From JAXHUH01 sp034211175 (GTDB taxonomy: Bacteria; Actinomycetota; Acidimicrobiia; Acidimicrobiales; CAIXPF01), in contig JAXHUH010000126.1 of the NCBI GenBank assembly GCA_034211175.1, positions 1-23,205 on the forward strand: a stretch of DNA of 23,205 nucleotides, in the 5' to 3' direction. A model generated the notes under the pieces. The model saw only the letters and a program-made list of their open reading frames with translations. It was not told where the DNA came from and did no database searches. Below are positions 1-7,712 of this stretch, piece after piece (positions within the stretch are counted from its first letter, which is position 1; each line of letters opens with the position of its first letter). The position numbers were made by a program, and so were the translations under genes.

Positions 1-1
1 C

Positions 2-676
2 TTCCGACTGGCCGGCCCCTCGACCGTGCTCGTCGCCCTCGCCGCCGTGGCCGCCGGGGCCTCGGGCCCCATCGCCGCGCTCGGGGTCGCCGCGTCGCTG
101 GCCGCGGCGGCCACCTCGTTGGCGCCGACGACGGCGGACGCCTTCGTCGACGGGGCCTCCTACGGCGACGAGCGCCGGCTCACGCTCCGGGTTCCGCCGG
201 CGCTGCTGTTCGGCCCGCTCCCGCTGGCGTGGGCGCTGTCGGCCATCGGCGCCGCCGCGGGCCCGCTCCTCCTGGCGACCGGACAGTGGGTCCTCGGCGC
301 GGTCGCGCTCGTCGTGGGGTGGGCGCTGGTGGCCTACGTCGCCGTCCGGGTCCACCAGCTGTCGCGGCGCTGGGCCGTGTTCGTGCCCGCCGGCCTGCTC
401 GTCCACGACCGGCTCACCCTCGCGGAGCCGATCCTGCTGCGGCGCTCCGACATCGCCCGGCTCGGCCCCGCCGAGGTCGGCACCGACGCCACCGACCTGA
501 CGTCGGGGTCGCTCGGCCTCGTGATCGAGGTCACGCTGACCGACCCGGTCTCGGCCGGGGTCCGCATCGGGCGGGACACGGCCGAGAACCGGTCGATGAC
601 GGCGATCCTCCTCGGCCCCGCGCGCCCCGGCGCCCTCATCGACGAGGCCCGCCGCCGCCGCATCACCGTCGCCTGA
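2..676 (+). CDS. Membrane protein with C-terminal cytosolic domain, 5' end outside window
   Basis: The frame is open from the first bases of the window and has no clear start, so this is the 3' part of a gene (about 224 residues visible; a GTG at 26 is possible but lacks a convincing ribosome binding site). The visible part begins with an Ala/Leu/Val-rich hydrophobic stretch, has two closely spaced membrane segments at roughly residues 70-115, then a basic connector (VHQLSRRW) and a soluble domain of about 100 residues beginning AVFVPAGLLVHDRLTL. That arrangement, a membrane hairpin followed by a beta-rich domain with a 'what the protein presents' strand pattern, resembles small bacterial PH-like membrane proteins, but I do not recognise a specific family. 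The gene ends at a TGA followed at once by a small hairpin. It faces the decayed MarR gene. Coding is well supported by length and third-position GC; function is unknown. Confidence 0.7.
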   Translation, partial: FRLAGPSTVLVALAAVAAGASGPIAALGVAASLAAAATSLAPTTADAFVDGASYGDERRLTLRVPPALLFGPLPLAWALSAIGAAAGPLLLATGQWVLGAVALVVGWALVAYVAVRVHQLSRRWAVFVPAGLLVHDRLTLAEPILLRRSDIARLGPAEVGTDATDLTSGSLGLVIEVTLTDPVSAGVRIGRDTAENRSMTAILLGPARPGALIDEARRRRITVA

Positions 677-691
677 GTCGCCGACGGCGAC
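677..691 (+). terminator. Small hairpin directly after a stop codon
   Basis: GTCGCC and GGCGAC form a 6-bp stem around a 3-base loop beginning at the base after the TGA. There is no U-tract, so it is at most a weak or factor-assisted terminator. Confidence 0.25.
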
Positions 692-793
692 GAGCCCGGA
701 GTCAGGCCCGACGCAGCACGGCGACCCGCATCGGACGATCGAGCCCCGCCGGGCCGTTCGGTGGCGACGACCGGCCACCCGCCTCATCGTGGC

Positions 794-1098
794 TCATCGT
801 GACGCCGCCCGGGCCGCACGCTCGTCGAGCGCGTCCTCGATCGCGGTGAGGAGCTCGAGGAGCGGTCCGTCGAGGTCGCCACAGACCGCCTCGACGGCGC
901 CCGCGACGCAGGGCCACAGGCCCTCCCGCATCCGGGCGACCTCGGCCCGGCCCCGCGGCGTGAGCGAGACGTCGCGACGGCGCTGATCGTCGACGCCGGC
1001 GACGACCTCGACGTACCCCTCGGCCTGGAGGCGCCCCAGCGCCCGGTCGCGCCCGGTTGTGCGACGCCGAGGGCGGCCGCCAGCTCGCCGACCGTGAC
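794..1098 (-). pseudogene. Decayed MarR-type winged-helix regulator (5' truncated and frameshifted)
   Basis: Two minus-strand frames together give the C-terminal two thirds of a MarR-family repressor. From 1098 downward one frame reads VTVGELAAALGVAQPGAT, a recognition-helix region; from about 1045 a second frame continues as RALGRLQAEGYVEVV, then the wing DDQRRRDVSLTPRG and a C-terminal dimerisation helix ending LDERAARAASR. The switch lies inside a near-duplicated GCCCGGT stretch at about 1041-1057 and would be repaired by one extra base. MarR proteins usually have about 40 more residues before the GELA helix; upstream, this frame soon meets a TAG near 1148, and no other frame supplies a MarR-like N-terminus. 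It therefore looks like a remnant. A sequencing error could explain the frameshift but not the missing N-terminus. Confidence 0.6.
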
Positions 1099-1173
1099 CG
1101 GTGGCGCCCCGGTTCCGTGGCACGCGACACCCTTGCGCGCTTTCCCCTACATGCGCACGGGCGCCCACCGAAA

Positions 1174-1196
1174 ACCTCCGTTGCGCGAACGGCGGT
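1174..1196. promoter_or_regulatory. Imperfect inverted repeat between the MarR remnant and a membrane-protein gene
   Basis: ACCTCCGTT and AACGGCGGT pair over 9 positions with one mismatch around a GCGCG loop. CCCACCG at 1164-1170 can alternatively pair with CGGTGGG at 1193-1199. The region is locally poorer in GC than its neighbours and lies upstream of the rightward gene, so an operator or leader hairpin is possible, but nothing else supports this. Confidence 0.2.
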
Positions 1197-1285
1197 GGGA
1201 CCGGCCGGCGCGCTGGCGGATGCGGGCGGAACGAGCGGGAGCAAGGGTGGCGGACGCGACCGGGGGCACGACGCCGTGCCCGACG

Positions 1286-2440
1286 ATGATCCTCGACCAA
1301 CGGAGCCGGTGGCCGTCGTCGTGGCGGCCCTACGTGCTCAGCAGGGTCGGTGAGCTCGACGGGATCCTCACCGGCTACGAGGCCGAGGTACCCGAACCCT
1401 CGCCGTTCCGGCGGGCGAAGGCGTGCGCCGCCCGCCAGCACCTGACGGTCGCCCGTCGCGCCGCCGAGCGCAGCGAGGCGAGCTGGCCGTGGCGCGGCTC
1501 GGCGGACCAGTTCAACTCGGTGAGCCACGCGTGCCGCAACCTCTACTCGGCCGAGGCCGCGCTCATCGAGCTCGCACCTGATCGGGCGCTCTCCATGTGG
1601 CGCGCCGAGGTGCGGTCGGTGGCGAGCCGCTACCTCGACACCCAGGACGTGGCGTTCCAGGTGCTGAACCGCGTCGAGATGGTCCGGGACGTCGAGCCCG
1701 ACGAGGAGCGGCTCCTCCTGGCGTCGGTCGTGCGCAGCGTCGCGTCGGCATCGCAGCGCTACCACTCCCGGCTGCGCAGCTTCCGCAGCATCATCCACCT
1801 CGCGTCGTTCACGCTCCTGGTCACCGCGAGTGTGTTCGCGCTCGCAGGCTGGCACGCACCGGGTGCGATCCCGCTCTGCTTCGGCCCCGACGTCGTCGCG
1901 GTCACCGGGCCGGTCGACGGGCGCATCTTCCGCTCGTCCGACGGCCAGCTCCTCGTCACCACCGACGAGGACGACCCCGGCGACGGCAACGAGCTCGGCG
2001 GGGCCGGTCGAACAGAGGGATCGGTGAGCTGTCCGACCGGGCGGGTCACGGTCGGCTCGGGCGACCGGTCGGCGGCACCCGGAGGCGACGCCGGCGCACC
2101 CGAGCAGGGACGGGACATGCTCCTCGTGCTGTTCCTCGGCGCCGCCGGCGGTGCGATCACCGGCGCGGCGTCGCTGCGGGACCTGAGCGGCCCACCGGCG
2201 ATGCTCGGCATGCCGGTGGCGCTGGCCCTGCTGAAGCTGCCGACCGGCGCGATCACCGCGGTCGCCGGGATCGTGCTGGTGAAGGGCGCGTTCATCCCCG
2301 GCCTGTCGGTGCTCGACTCACCGGGCCAGATCGCGGCGTGGTCGCTGCTGCTGGGGATCAGCCAGCAGTTCATCACCCGCATGGTCGACCGAGAGGGCCG
2401 ATCGATCCTCGGCGGCGCCGCACCGAACCACGAGGAGTGA
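1286..2440 (+). CDS. Uncharacterised four-segment membrane protein with helical cytosolic N-terminus
   Basis: From the ATG at 1286 this is 384 residues. Residues 1-165 are soluble and helical, with conserved-looking Arg/Trp/Glu-rich stretches (SEASWPWRGSADQFN, AACRNLYSAEAAL-like). A first membrane segment lies at about 168-189, followed by a probably extracytoplasmic loop of about 85 residues with two cysteines (PLCFGP and VSCPTG) and an acidic Gly-rich part. Three more hydrophobic segments follow at about 277-294, 306-339 and 348-364, ending in SQQFITRMVDREG. I do not recognise the family; comparable tails occur in uncharacterised actinobacterial membrane proteins, but that is recollection rather than a search. 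The frame is open further upstream (ATG at 1220, GTG at 1247, GTG at 1094), but upstream sequence is Arg-rich and overlaps the intergenic inverted repeat, so 1286 is preferred; no start has a strong ribosome binding site. It converges on mnmA. Confidence 0.7.
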   Translation: MILDQRSRWPSSWRPYVLSRVGELDGILTGYEAEVPEPSPFRRAKACAARQHLTVARRAAERSEASWPWRGSADQFNSVSHACRNLYSAEAALIELAPDRALSMWRAEVRSVASRYLDTQDVAFQVLNRVEMVRDVEPDEERLLLASVVRSVASASQRYHSRLRSFRSIIHLASFTLLVTASVFALAGWHAPGAIPLCFGPDVVAVTGPVDGRIFRSSDGQLLVTTDEDDPGDGNELGGAGRTEGSVSCPTGRVTVGSGDRSAAPGGDAGAPEQGRDMLLVLFLGAAGGAITGAASLRDLSGPPAMLGMPVALALLKLPTGAITAVAGIVLVKGAFIPGLSVLDSPGQIAAWSLLLGISQQFITRMVDREGRSILGGAAPNHEE

Positions 2441-2499
2441 CGCCGACCGAACGGTGACGGGCCGCCCATCGCCGCCGTGCCGCCGCGTCAGCGGGAGGT

Positions 2500-3543
2500 T
2501 CAGCTGGTGGCGGACGTTGCGGCGGTCGCGGCGCCGACGACCGTGTCGCCGTCATAGAGGGCGACCATCTGGCCGGGGGCGACCCGGCGGCGGGGCTCGG
2601 CCCACACCAGCGTCGTCCCCTCGACCCGAGCCGGGTGGGCGGCGCCGTGGGCGCTGGCCTGGGCCGCCACCTCACCGGTGCGGGGCGACCCGTCGACCCA
2701 GCGGAGGTCGCTGAGCACCTGGCGGTCGACGGTCAGGTCGGCGGCGTCGCCCACGGTCACGGTGGCCGAGGCGACGTCCACGTCGAGCGCGAACCGCCGC
2801 TGGGAGCCGCCGGCGAGGCCGAGGCCCTTGCGCTGGCCCACGGTCACCATCTCGACCGCGTCGACCCGGCCGACCTCGTTGCCGTCCCGGTCGACCACCC
2901 GGCCGGGATGGAGCGGCACCGTGCGCCCGACGAAGCGGGCACGCCCGACCGTCGAGCCGATGAAGCAGACCTCCTGGCTGTCGGGCTTGGCCGCGGTGCG
3001 CAGACCGAGCTCGCCGGCCCGGGCCCGCACGTCCGACTTCGGCAGGTGCCCGATCGGCAACATCACCGACCGGAGCCGCTCGGCGTCGAGGTCGGCGAGG
3101 ACGTACGACTGGTCCTTGGCGTCGTCCGCACCCCGGGCGATCCGCCGGGACCCGTCGGCCGTCGTGACGACGCGGGCGTGGTGGCCGGTGGCGAGCGCCT
3201 CGAACCCGAGGGCGTGGGCCCGACGCAGCAGCCGGTCGAACTTGATGTGGCGGTTGCAGGAGATGCACGGGTTTGGCGTGAGCCCCTCGGCGTGGGCCCG
3301 CAGGTAGGGCTGGACGACGTCGGCGTCGAAGTCGTCGCCCAGGTTGAACACGTGGTGGTCGATGCCGAGGCGCTCGGCCACCCAGCGGGCGTCGTCGACG
3401 TCGGCGACCGAGCAGCAGCCCTGGTCGGTCTCGCCGCCCCACAGGCGCAGGGTCACACCGACGACGTCGTGGCCGGCGTCGCGCAGCAGCGCGGCGGCGA
3501 CCGACGAGTCGACACCACCGGACATGGCGACCAGCACCCTCAT
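2500..3543 (-). CDS. mnmA: tRNA-specific 2-thiouridylase MnmA
   Basis: MnmA (TrmU) activates U34 of tRNA-Lys, -Glu and -Gln by adenylation and exchanges O2 for sulfur taken from a cysteine persulfide; it is cytosolic. The 347-residue product has the PP-loop SGGVDSS at residues 8-14, the nucleophilic cysteine in PNPCISCNRH (Cys93), the second active cysteine in SQEVCFI (Cys193), GHHAR and KDQSYVL substrate motifs, and the usual C-terminal beta barrel (VTVGQRKGLG, EPRRRVAPGQMVALY). Length is normal. The ATG at 3543 is chosen because it opens the MRVLVAMSGG strand that starts this family; the frame remains open upstream but reads as low-complexity Arg/Pro sequence. It lies 61 bases downstream of the cysteine desulfurase on the same strand, the expected sulfur donor, so the two probably share a transcript. 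Confidence 0.97.
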   Translation of the reverse strand: MRVLVAMSGGVDSSVAAALLRDAGHDVVGVTLRLWGGETDQGCCSVADVDDARWVAERLGIDHHVFNLGDDFDADVVQPYLRAHAEGLTPNPCISCNRHIKFDRLLRRAHALGFEALATGHHARVVTTADGSRRIARGADDAKDQSYVLADLDAERLRSVMLPIGHLPKSDVRARAGELGLRTAAKPDSQEVCFIGSTVGRARFVGRTVPLHPGRVVDRDGNEVGRVDAVEMVTVGQRKGLGLAGGSQRRFALDVDVASATVTVGDAADLTVDRQVLSDLRWVDGSPRTGEVAAQASAHGAAHPARVEGTTLVWAEPRRRVAPGQMVALYDGDTVVGAATAATSATS

Positions 3544-3604
3544 CGCGCCCTGTCCCCGAACCGGCGTGTCACCGGGCCCGCGATCGGGCCGGCGGCGACC
3601 GGGG

Positions 3605-4735
3605 TCATGCGAACAGGCGCAGCCGCTCGACGGCGGCGCCGATCGCGCCGATCGCGTGGTCGATGTCGGCGTCGGTCGTGGTGTGGCCGAGGGTGAGGCG
3701 CAGCGCGCCGGCCGCGAGCGAGGCGTCGACGCCCATCGCGGCCAGCACGTGGGAGCTGGTGTGGGCCCCGCTGGCGCACGCGGACGCCGCCGAGGCGCAG
3801 ACGTCGCGCTCGTCGAGCAGGAACAGGAGCGACTCGCTGTCGAGTCCGGGGACGCAGACGTGGCAGGCACCCGCGACCTTGTGGTCGCGGCCCTGCGAGC
3901 AGCCGGTCTCGACGAGGCCGTCGACCGAGGCGACGAGCCCGTCGGCGAGGCGGTCCCGCAGGCGGCGGACCCGGGCGACCGTGTCGTCGCGCTCCGCGAC
4001 CGTCGCCTCCACCGCCGCCGCCATCGCCGCGGCGAGCGCCACGGCCTGGGTGCCGCTGCGGCGGCCGCGCTCCTGGCCGCCGCCGATCTGGCGGGCCCAG
4101 GGGTCGGCAGCGCCGCGCACCAGCAGGGCGCCGACGCCGACGGGGGCGCCGACCTTGTGACCCGACACCGAGACGAGGTCGGCGTCGGCCGCGGCCTTGG
4201 CCACGTCGAGCCACGGCAGGCCCTGGACGGCGTCGGTGTGGAACACGGCGCCCGGCGCCCGCTCGCGCACGATCGCGGCCACGTCGGTCAGCGGCTGGAT
4301 CGAACCGACCTCGTTGTTCACCGTCATGACCGACACGACGCTGACCCGGTCGTCGAGCGCGTCGGCGAGGGCCTCGAGGTCGATCACCCCGCGCTCGTCG
4401 ACACCGACGACCCGCCCGTCGCGGCTGCGCACCGCCTCGAGCACCGCCGGGTGCTCCACCGCGCTGCACACCGCGATGCCGCCCACGGCGTCGAGCGTGC
4501 CCAGCACGGCGAGGTTGTCGGCCTCGGTGCCGCCGGAGCAGAACACGAGCTCGCCGGCGTCGCCGCCGAGCGCGTCGGCGACCGCGGCACGGGCCCGGTC
4601 GAGGGCGCGACGCGCCTCGCGGGCCACCCGGTGGGCCCCGTTCGGGTTGGCGGCCATGCCCAGGTGGGCGGTCAGCGCCTCCGCGGCCTCGGGGCGCAGG
4701 GGCGACGATGCGGCGTGATCGAGGTAGACGGCGAT
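3605..4735 (-). CDS. Cysteine desulfurase (NifS/IscS family), no canonical start codon
   Basis: This is a PLP enzyme that removes sulfur from cysteine as an enzyme-bound persulfide, here probably feeding MnmA and iron-sulfur assembly. Visible motifs are YLDHAASSPLRPEA at the N-terminus, GGTEADNLA, the cofactor region EHPAVLE, NNEVGSIQP, HTDAVQ, the PLP lysine in SVSGHKVGAPVGVG, and the persulfide cysteine in ASACASGAHTSSHVL, a short-loop IscS-type site. Counting from 4735 gives 376 residues, a normal length. The first ATG in frame (4657) would cut off YLDHAA, so it cannot be the true start. Between that motif and the TAG of the upstream RDD gene there is no ATG, GTG, TTG or CTG in frame; ATC at 4735 is used here as a placeholder. 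A GTG at 4743 and an ATG at 4764 share another frame that one missing base would join. The family call is very secure; the start is not. Confidence 0.93.
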   Translation of the reverse strand: MAVYLDHAASSPLRPEAAEALTAHLGMAANPNGAHRVAREARRALDRARAAVADALGGDAGELVFCSGGTEADNLAVLGTLDAVGGIAVCSAVEHPAVLEAVRSRDGRVVGVDERGVIDLEALADALDDRVSVVSVMTVNNEVGSIQPLTDVAAIVRERAPGAVFHTDAVQGLPWLDVAKAAADADLVSVSGHKVGAPVGVGALLVRGAADPWARQIGGGQERGRRSGTQAVALAAAMAAAVEATVAERDDTVARVRRLRDRLADGLVASVDGLVETGCSQGRDHKVAGACHVCVPGLDSESLLFLLDERDVCASAASACASGAHTSSHVLAAMGVDASLAAGALRLTLGHTTTDADIDHAIGAIGAAVERLRLFA

Positions 4736-4792
4736 GGTCTCACGGTACTCCGCGACGGCGGCATGCTCCCCGCGAGCACGACCCTCGAATCG

Positions 4793-5680
4793 CTAGCCGC
4801 CCGGCGACGGCGCCCACGCCGGCGCGGCCACCCGATCCCCCGGCGCGCGGGGCCCGGTGGCCGCCGGGACCCGGCCGGGTGGTGGGCCCTGGGGCGGGCC
4901 CGCGATCGCCACGCCGGCCAGGGCGGCAGAACGGTGTTGTACTGCGGCGAGCACGGCTACGAGGAAGGCCTCGGCGCCGAGGTACGGTGGCGGCTGGTGG
5001 CGGATCTGGTTCGCAACGTGGTTGGCGAGCCGGCGGGTGGTCTCCCAACGGGCCTCTTCGCCGAGCTCGGAGACGCGCAGGAGCAGCTGGCGCACGAGCG
5101 CGGCCTGCTCCGTGCGCAGCAGGCTCACGTCCAGCGCGGCCACGTAGCCCTCCCAACCCGGCGGCGGGGCCATCACCATCGGCCGGGGAGCCGGCGACGC
5201 CGACCGCTCACGCAGGACCACGGTCGCGGCCACCCGGTCGCCGATGCGCTGGCACCGCCCGCCGATCAGCATCGACACCAGGCCGGTGAGCCCGCCCGGG
5301 GGCAGCAGCAGGTCGACGAACACGAACACGCCCCGGATCGCGGCGCGGCGCAGCCCGACCGGGGAACCGTCGGCGGCGACGACCCGCAGGCCCATCGCCA
5401 TCTTGCCGACGCTCCTGCCACCGAACGCGGCCTCGCAGATCGGCGCGTACGCGAAGAGCGCCACCGGGGTGAGCACGATCAGCACGACCATCGCCGCGGT
5501 CTCGCTCAGCGGAGCGACGAGCAGCGAGACGGGCATGAGCGCGATCGAGAGCCCGAACGCCTGGACCACGAGATCCAGCATCAACGCCAGGCCCCGGCTC
5601 GCCGGGCCGGCCAGCTCGAACTCGAGGACGACGGCCTCGGGCGTGACGATCCCCGCGGGGGACGGCTCGTCCGATCGCAC
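4793..5680 (-). CDS. RDD family membrane protein with Pro-rich cytosolic tail
   Basis: RDD-domain proteins are small membrane proteins named for conserved Arg and Asp residues; their function is mostly unknown, though many accompany MoxR/SpoIIM clusters. The 295-residue product has an RDD domain at about residues 22-157: GPASRGLALMLDLVVQ in the first membrane segment, a second hydrophobic segment near 62-80, FGGRSVGKMAMGLRVV at 86-101, RRAAIRG, and GRCQRIGDRVAATVV. A cytosolic helical region (160-260) and a Pro/Gly/Ala-rich tail follow; the tail is unusual for a minimal RDD protein. The GTG at 5680 is chosen because GAGGG lies 7 bases upstream of it. It is transcribed divergently from the SpoIIM gene, matching the known RDD-SpoIIM association, and its TAG stop is in frame with the following desulfurase gene. 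Confidence 0.9.
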   Translation of the reverse strand: MRSDEPSPAGIVTPEAVVLEFELAGPASRGLALMLDLVVQAFGLSIALMPVSLLVAPLSETAAMVVLIVLTPVALFAYAPICEAAFGGRSVGKMAMGLRVVAADGSPVGLRRAAIRGVFVFVDLLLPPGGLTGLVSMLIGGRCQRIGDRVAATVVLRERSASPAPRPMVMAPPPGWEGYVAALDVSLLRTEQAALVRQLLLRVSELGEEARWETTRRLANHVANQIRHQPPPYLGAEAFLVAVLAAVQHRSAALAGVAIAGPPQGPPPGRVPAATGPRAPGDRVAAPAWAPSPGG

Positions 5681-5776
5681 CGCATCCCTCCGTTCGCCGT
5701 CGCGCCGTCGCTGGCCCGAACGATATCTGCCGAACCTCGATCGCCGAACAGCGCGAGATTGACCACGCTGTGTTAC

Positions 5777-5783
5777 AAAGGAG
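5777..5783 (+). promoter_or_regulatory. Strong Shine-Dalgarno supporting the upstream SpoIIM start
   Basis: AAAGGAG lies 9 bases before the GTG at 5793. It favours this start over the GTG at 5865, which has no such site although homologues commonly begin close to it (VDLDSYL). A TTGACC at 5759-5764 could be a -35 element, but no correctly spaced -10 is visible. Confidence 0.5.
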
Positions 5784-5792
5784 ACACCGAAC

Positions 5793-6854
5793 GTGGGGTG
5801 GGCCTGGCAAACGGCTCGACGAACAGCGGCGATCCCCGCCGCTGAACCCCGCGCGCACAGACCCGTGGACCTGGACTCCTACCTGATACGTCACGAGCCG
5901 GCGTGGGACCGGCTGGCCACCCTCACGGGAAAGGCCCGCCGCGAGCCCACCGAGCTCTCGACCGACGAGCTCGACGACCTGGTGCTGCTCTACCAGCGTG
6001 CATCCAGTGAGCTGTCGCACTCGCGCCGCGCCTTCGCGGACTCCGGCCTCGATGCCCGGCTCACCCGGCTCGTGGCCGAGGCCCACGCGGTGCTGCGGAG
6101 CCGGCGCTCGGGCAGTCGGCGTCAGGCGTTCGTGGACTTCCTCGCCATCGGGTTCCCGGCCGCGGTCTGGTGGCACGGACGGTACATCGCCGTCAGCGCC
6201 GCCCTGACCCTGGGGCCGTTCCTGATCCTCGGGGCCTGGCTCGCCAACTCCGACGCCGCGCTCGACGCGGCGGCTCCGGAAGCGGTGCGCCAGGCGTACA
6301 TCGAGGAGGACTTCGAGGCGTACTACTCCTCGGAGCCGGCGGCGGGGTTCAGCACGAGCGTGCTCGTGAACAACATCCAGGTATCGGTGCTCGCACTCGC
6401 CGGTGGCGTGCTGGCGGGCATCGGCACCATCGTGATCCTGGTCCAGAACGGGGCCAACATCGGGTTGGCCCTCGGGATGTTCGCCTCCGTCGGCGAGCAG
6501 CCGCGGTTCTGGGGGCTGATCCTCCCCCACGGCCTCCTGGAACTGACCGCGGTCATCATCGCCGGCGCGGCCGGACTGGCCCTCGGATGGGCGATCGTCG
6601 CACCCGGCGACCGCTCGCGGGCGGACGCGCTCGCCGAGGCCGGCCGTCGTTCGGTGACCGTCATCGGTGGCCTGGCGCTGGCGTTCGTCGTTGCCGGGAT
6701 CATCGAGGGATTCGTCACCCCGTCCCCGCTGCCCACGGGCGTTCGCGTCGGGATCGGGGTGGCAGTCGAAACCGCCTTCCTTCTCTACCTCTTCGCCCTC
6801 GGTCGCCGCGCGGCGGCCGACGGTGCCACCGGACTGTTGGGAGAGCAGCCATGA
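5793..6854 (+). CDS. Stage II sporulation protein M (SpoIIM)-family membrane protein
   Basis: SpoIIM-domain proteins are multi-pass membrane proteins. In endospore formers SpoIIM belongs to a peptidoglycan-remodelling complex; in actinobacteria they sit with MoxR, DUF58 and RDD genes and have no proven role, so sporulation should not be assumed. The 353-residue product has an N-terminal soluble part (DLDSYLIRHEPAWDRL at 26-41, typical of the family), then hydrophobic segments beginning near 129. It carries the characteristic STSVLVNNIQVSVLALAGG (the NN pair at 193-194), LVQNGANIGLALGMF and LPHGLLELTAVIIAG (246-258). The start at 5793 follows a strong Shine-Dalgarno, giving a leader of about 24 residues compared with the GTG at 5865. 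Its stop overlaps the TetR start by ATGA, so the two are translationally coupled. Confidence 0.92.
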   Translation: MGWAWQTARRTAAIPAAEPRAHRPVDLDSYLIRHEPAWDRLATLTGKARREPTELSTDELDDLVLLYQRASSELSHSRRAFADSGLDARLTRLVAEAHAVLRSRRSGSRRQAFVDFLAIGFPAAVWWHGRYIAVSAALTLGPFLILGAWLANSDAALDAAAPEAVRQAYIEEDFEAYYSSEPAAGFSTSVLVNNIQVSVLALAGGVLAGIGTIVILVQNGANIGLALGMFASVGEQPRFWGLILPHGLLELTAVIIAGAAGLALGWAIVAPGDRSRADALAEAGRRSVTVIGGLALAFVVAGIIEGFVTPSPLPTGVRVGIGVAVETAFLLYLFALGRRAAADGATGLLGEQP

Positions 6855-7483
6855 CCGGAACGCCAGCAACCGCCGAGATGGTCCTCGACGAACCGAGGAC
6901 CCGAACCCCGCTGATCACCCACGACCGTGTGGTCGACACGGCCTACGACCTCGTGCAGCTCGAGGGCACCGAGGGCCTGTCGATGCGCAAGCTCGCCAGT
7001 GCCCTGCACGTCTCGCTCCCGACGATCTACAGCGCGATCGGCAGCCGCGAGGAGCTGGGCCAGGACCTGACCGACCGCATCATCGCCGAGGCCGCGGAGC
7101 GGGTCGACGTCGCCCGCCTCGAGGGTGTCGACGCCGCCCAGCGCCTCGCTGCGGAGCTCACCGAGTGGGCGGCGACGAACCGCACGCTCGCCGGGTTCCT
7201 GCTCGACGAGGACAGCAAGCTGATCACGAGCATCGACGAGGCCCGCACGCTCGGTGAGCGCGCCGGGCGCCGGCTGCTGGTCGAGGTCGTCCGCAAGCTG
7301 GTCGACGAGCGCTACGAGGGCCGCATCGACCTCCACATGGCGACGACCTACTACTGGTCGCAGATCCGCACCATGCTGTGGCTCCTGCGCCACCAGACCT
7401 GGGACCCGGCCGACGTGCGCCGCCTGTCGCGCCTCATGATCGACAACTGCAACAACGGCCTCGCCCGCCTCGCCGGCGAGTAG
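6851..7483 (+). CDS. TetR-family transcriptional regulator
   Basis: The 210-residue product has a TetR DNA-binding domain at about residues 21-72: ITHDRVVDTAYDLVQLEGTEGLSMRKLASALHV contributes helices 1-3 and SLPTIYSAIGSREELGQDL the recognition helix and helix 4. (That stretch is continuous in the protein; the two key motifs are LSMRKLA and SLPTIYSAIG.) The remaining helical part, ending SRLMIDNCNNGLARLAGE, is the ligand and dimerisation domain and matches no ligand class I know. Its ATG overlaps the SpoIIM stop, so it is coupled to that gene and is a candidate regulator of the surrounding membrane cluster. A TetR gene between SpoIIM and the DUF58-MoxR operon is not a usual part of this cluster as far as I know. 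Length is normal and there is no sign of damage. Confidence 0.92.
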   Translation: MTGTPATAEMVLDEPRTRTPLITHDRVVDTAYDLVQLEGTEGLSMRKLASALHVSLPTIYSAIGSREELGQDLTDRIIAEAAERVDVARLEGVDAAQRLAAELTEWAATNRTLAGFLLDEDSKLITSIDEARTLGERAGRRLLVEVVRKLVDERYEGRIDLHMATTYYWSQIRTMLWLLRHQTWDPADVRRLSRLMIDNCNNGLARLAGE

Positions 7484-7603
7484 CCACCCTCCCCGACGAA
7501 GGACCGGGGCGGACGTCCCGCGTGCGGCGGTGATCTGCGCGGTCGTGTGACGGTCGTCGGCGCCTGTGGTGGGGCGCCCGACGCATCCGCACCGACGAAC
7601 CCC

Positions 7604-7671
7604 TTCTGGTCTACACGGCCCACGCGCCGACCTGGGACTTCGCGCCCGGCGAGGTAGACCAGAACCGGCGG
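7604..7671. repeat. Hairpin repeat, copy 1 of a 66-bp exact direct repeat
   Basis: Bases 7606-7671 are identical at every position to 7713-7778. The copy is bounded by TTCTGGTCTAC (7604-7614) and its exact reverse complement GTAGACCAGAA (7654-7664), an 11-bp stem over a 39-base interior. The interior has a further pairing, CGCCG with CGGCG. The intergenic region 7484-7786, between the convergent TetR and DUF58 genes, contains this copy, a 41-base spacer and the second copy; I see no gene in it. Confidence 0.9.
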
Positions 7672-7712
7672 CGAGCGGGACTCACGACTCCGGTTCCCGG
7701 GCCGAGCCCGAA

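Noticed and set aside
1164..1199. Rho-independent terminator for the MarR remnant or first gene
   Set aside because: The inverted repeat lies upstream of the remnant rather than at its end and has no U-tract on either strand.
3344..5845. An 833-residue open frame on the plus strand
   Set aside because: It is antisense to mnmA, the desulfurase and the RDD gene, is Gly/Arg/Asp/His-rich with no domain, and arises from high GC at third positions of the true genes.
5793..6854. Evidence that the organism forms spores
   Set aside because: SpoIIM-domain proteins are common in actinobacteria that do not form endospores, and no other sporulation gene is in the window.
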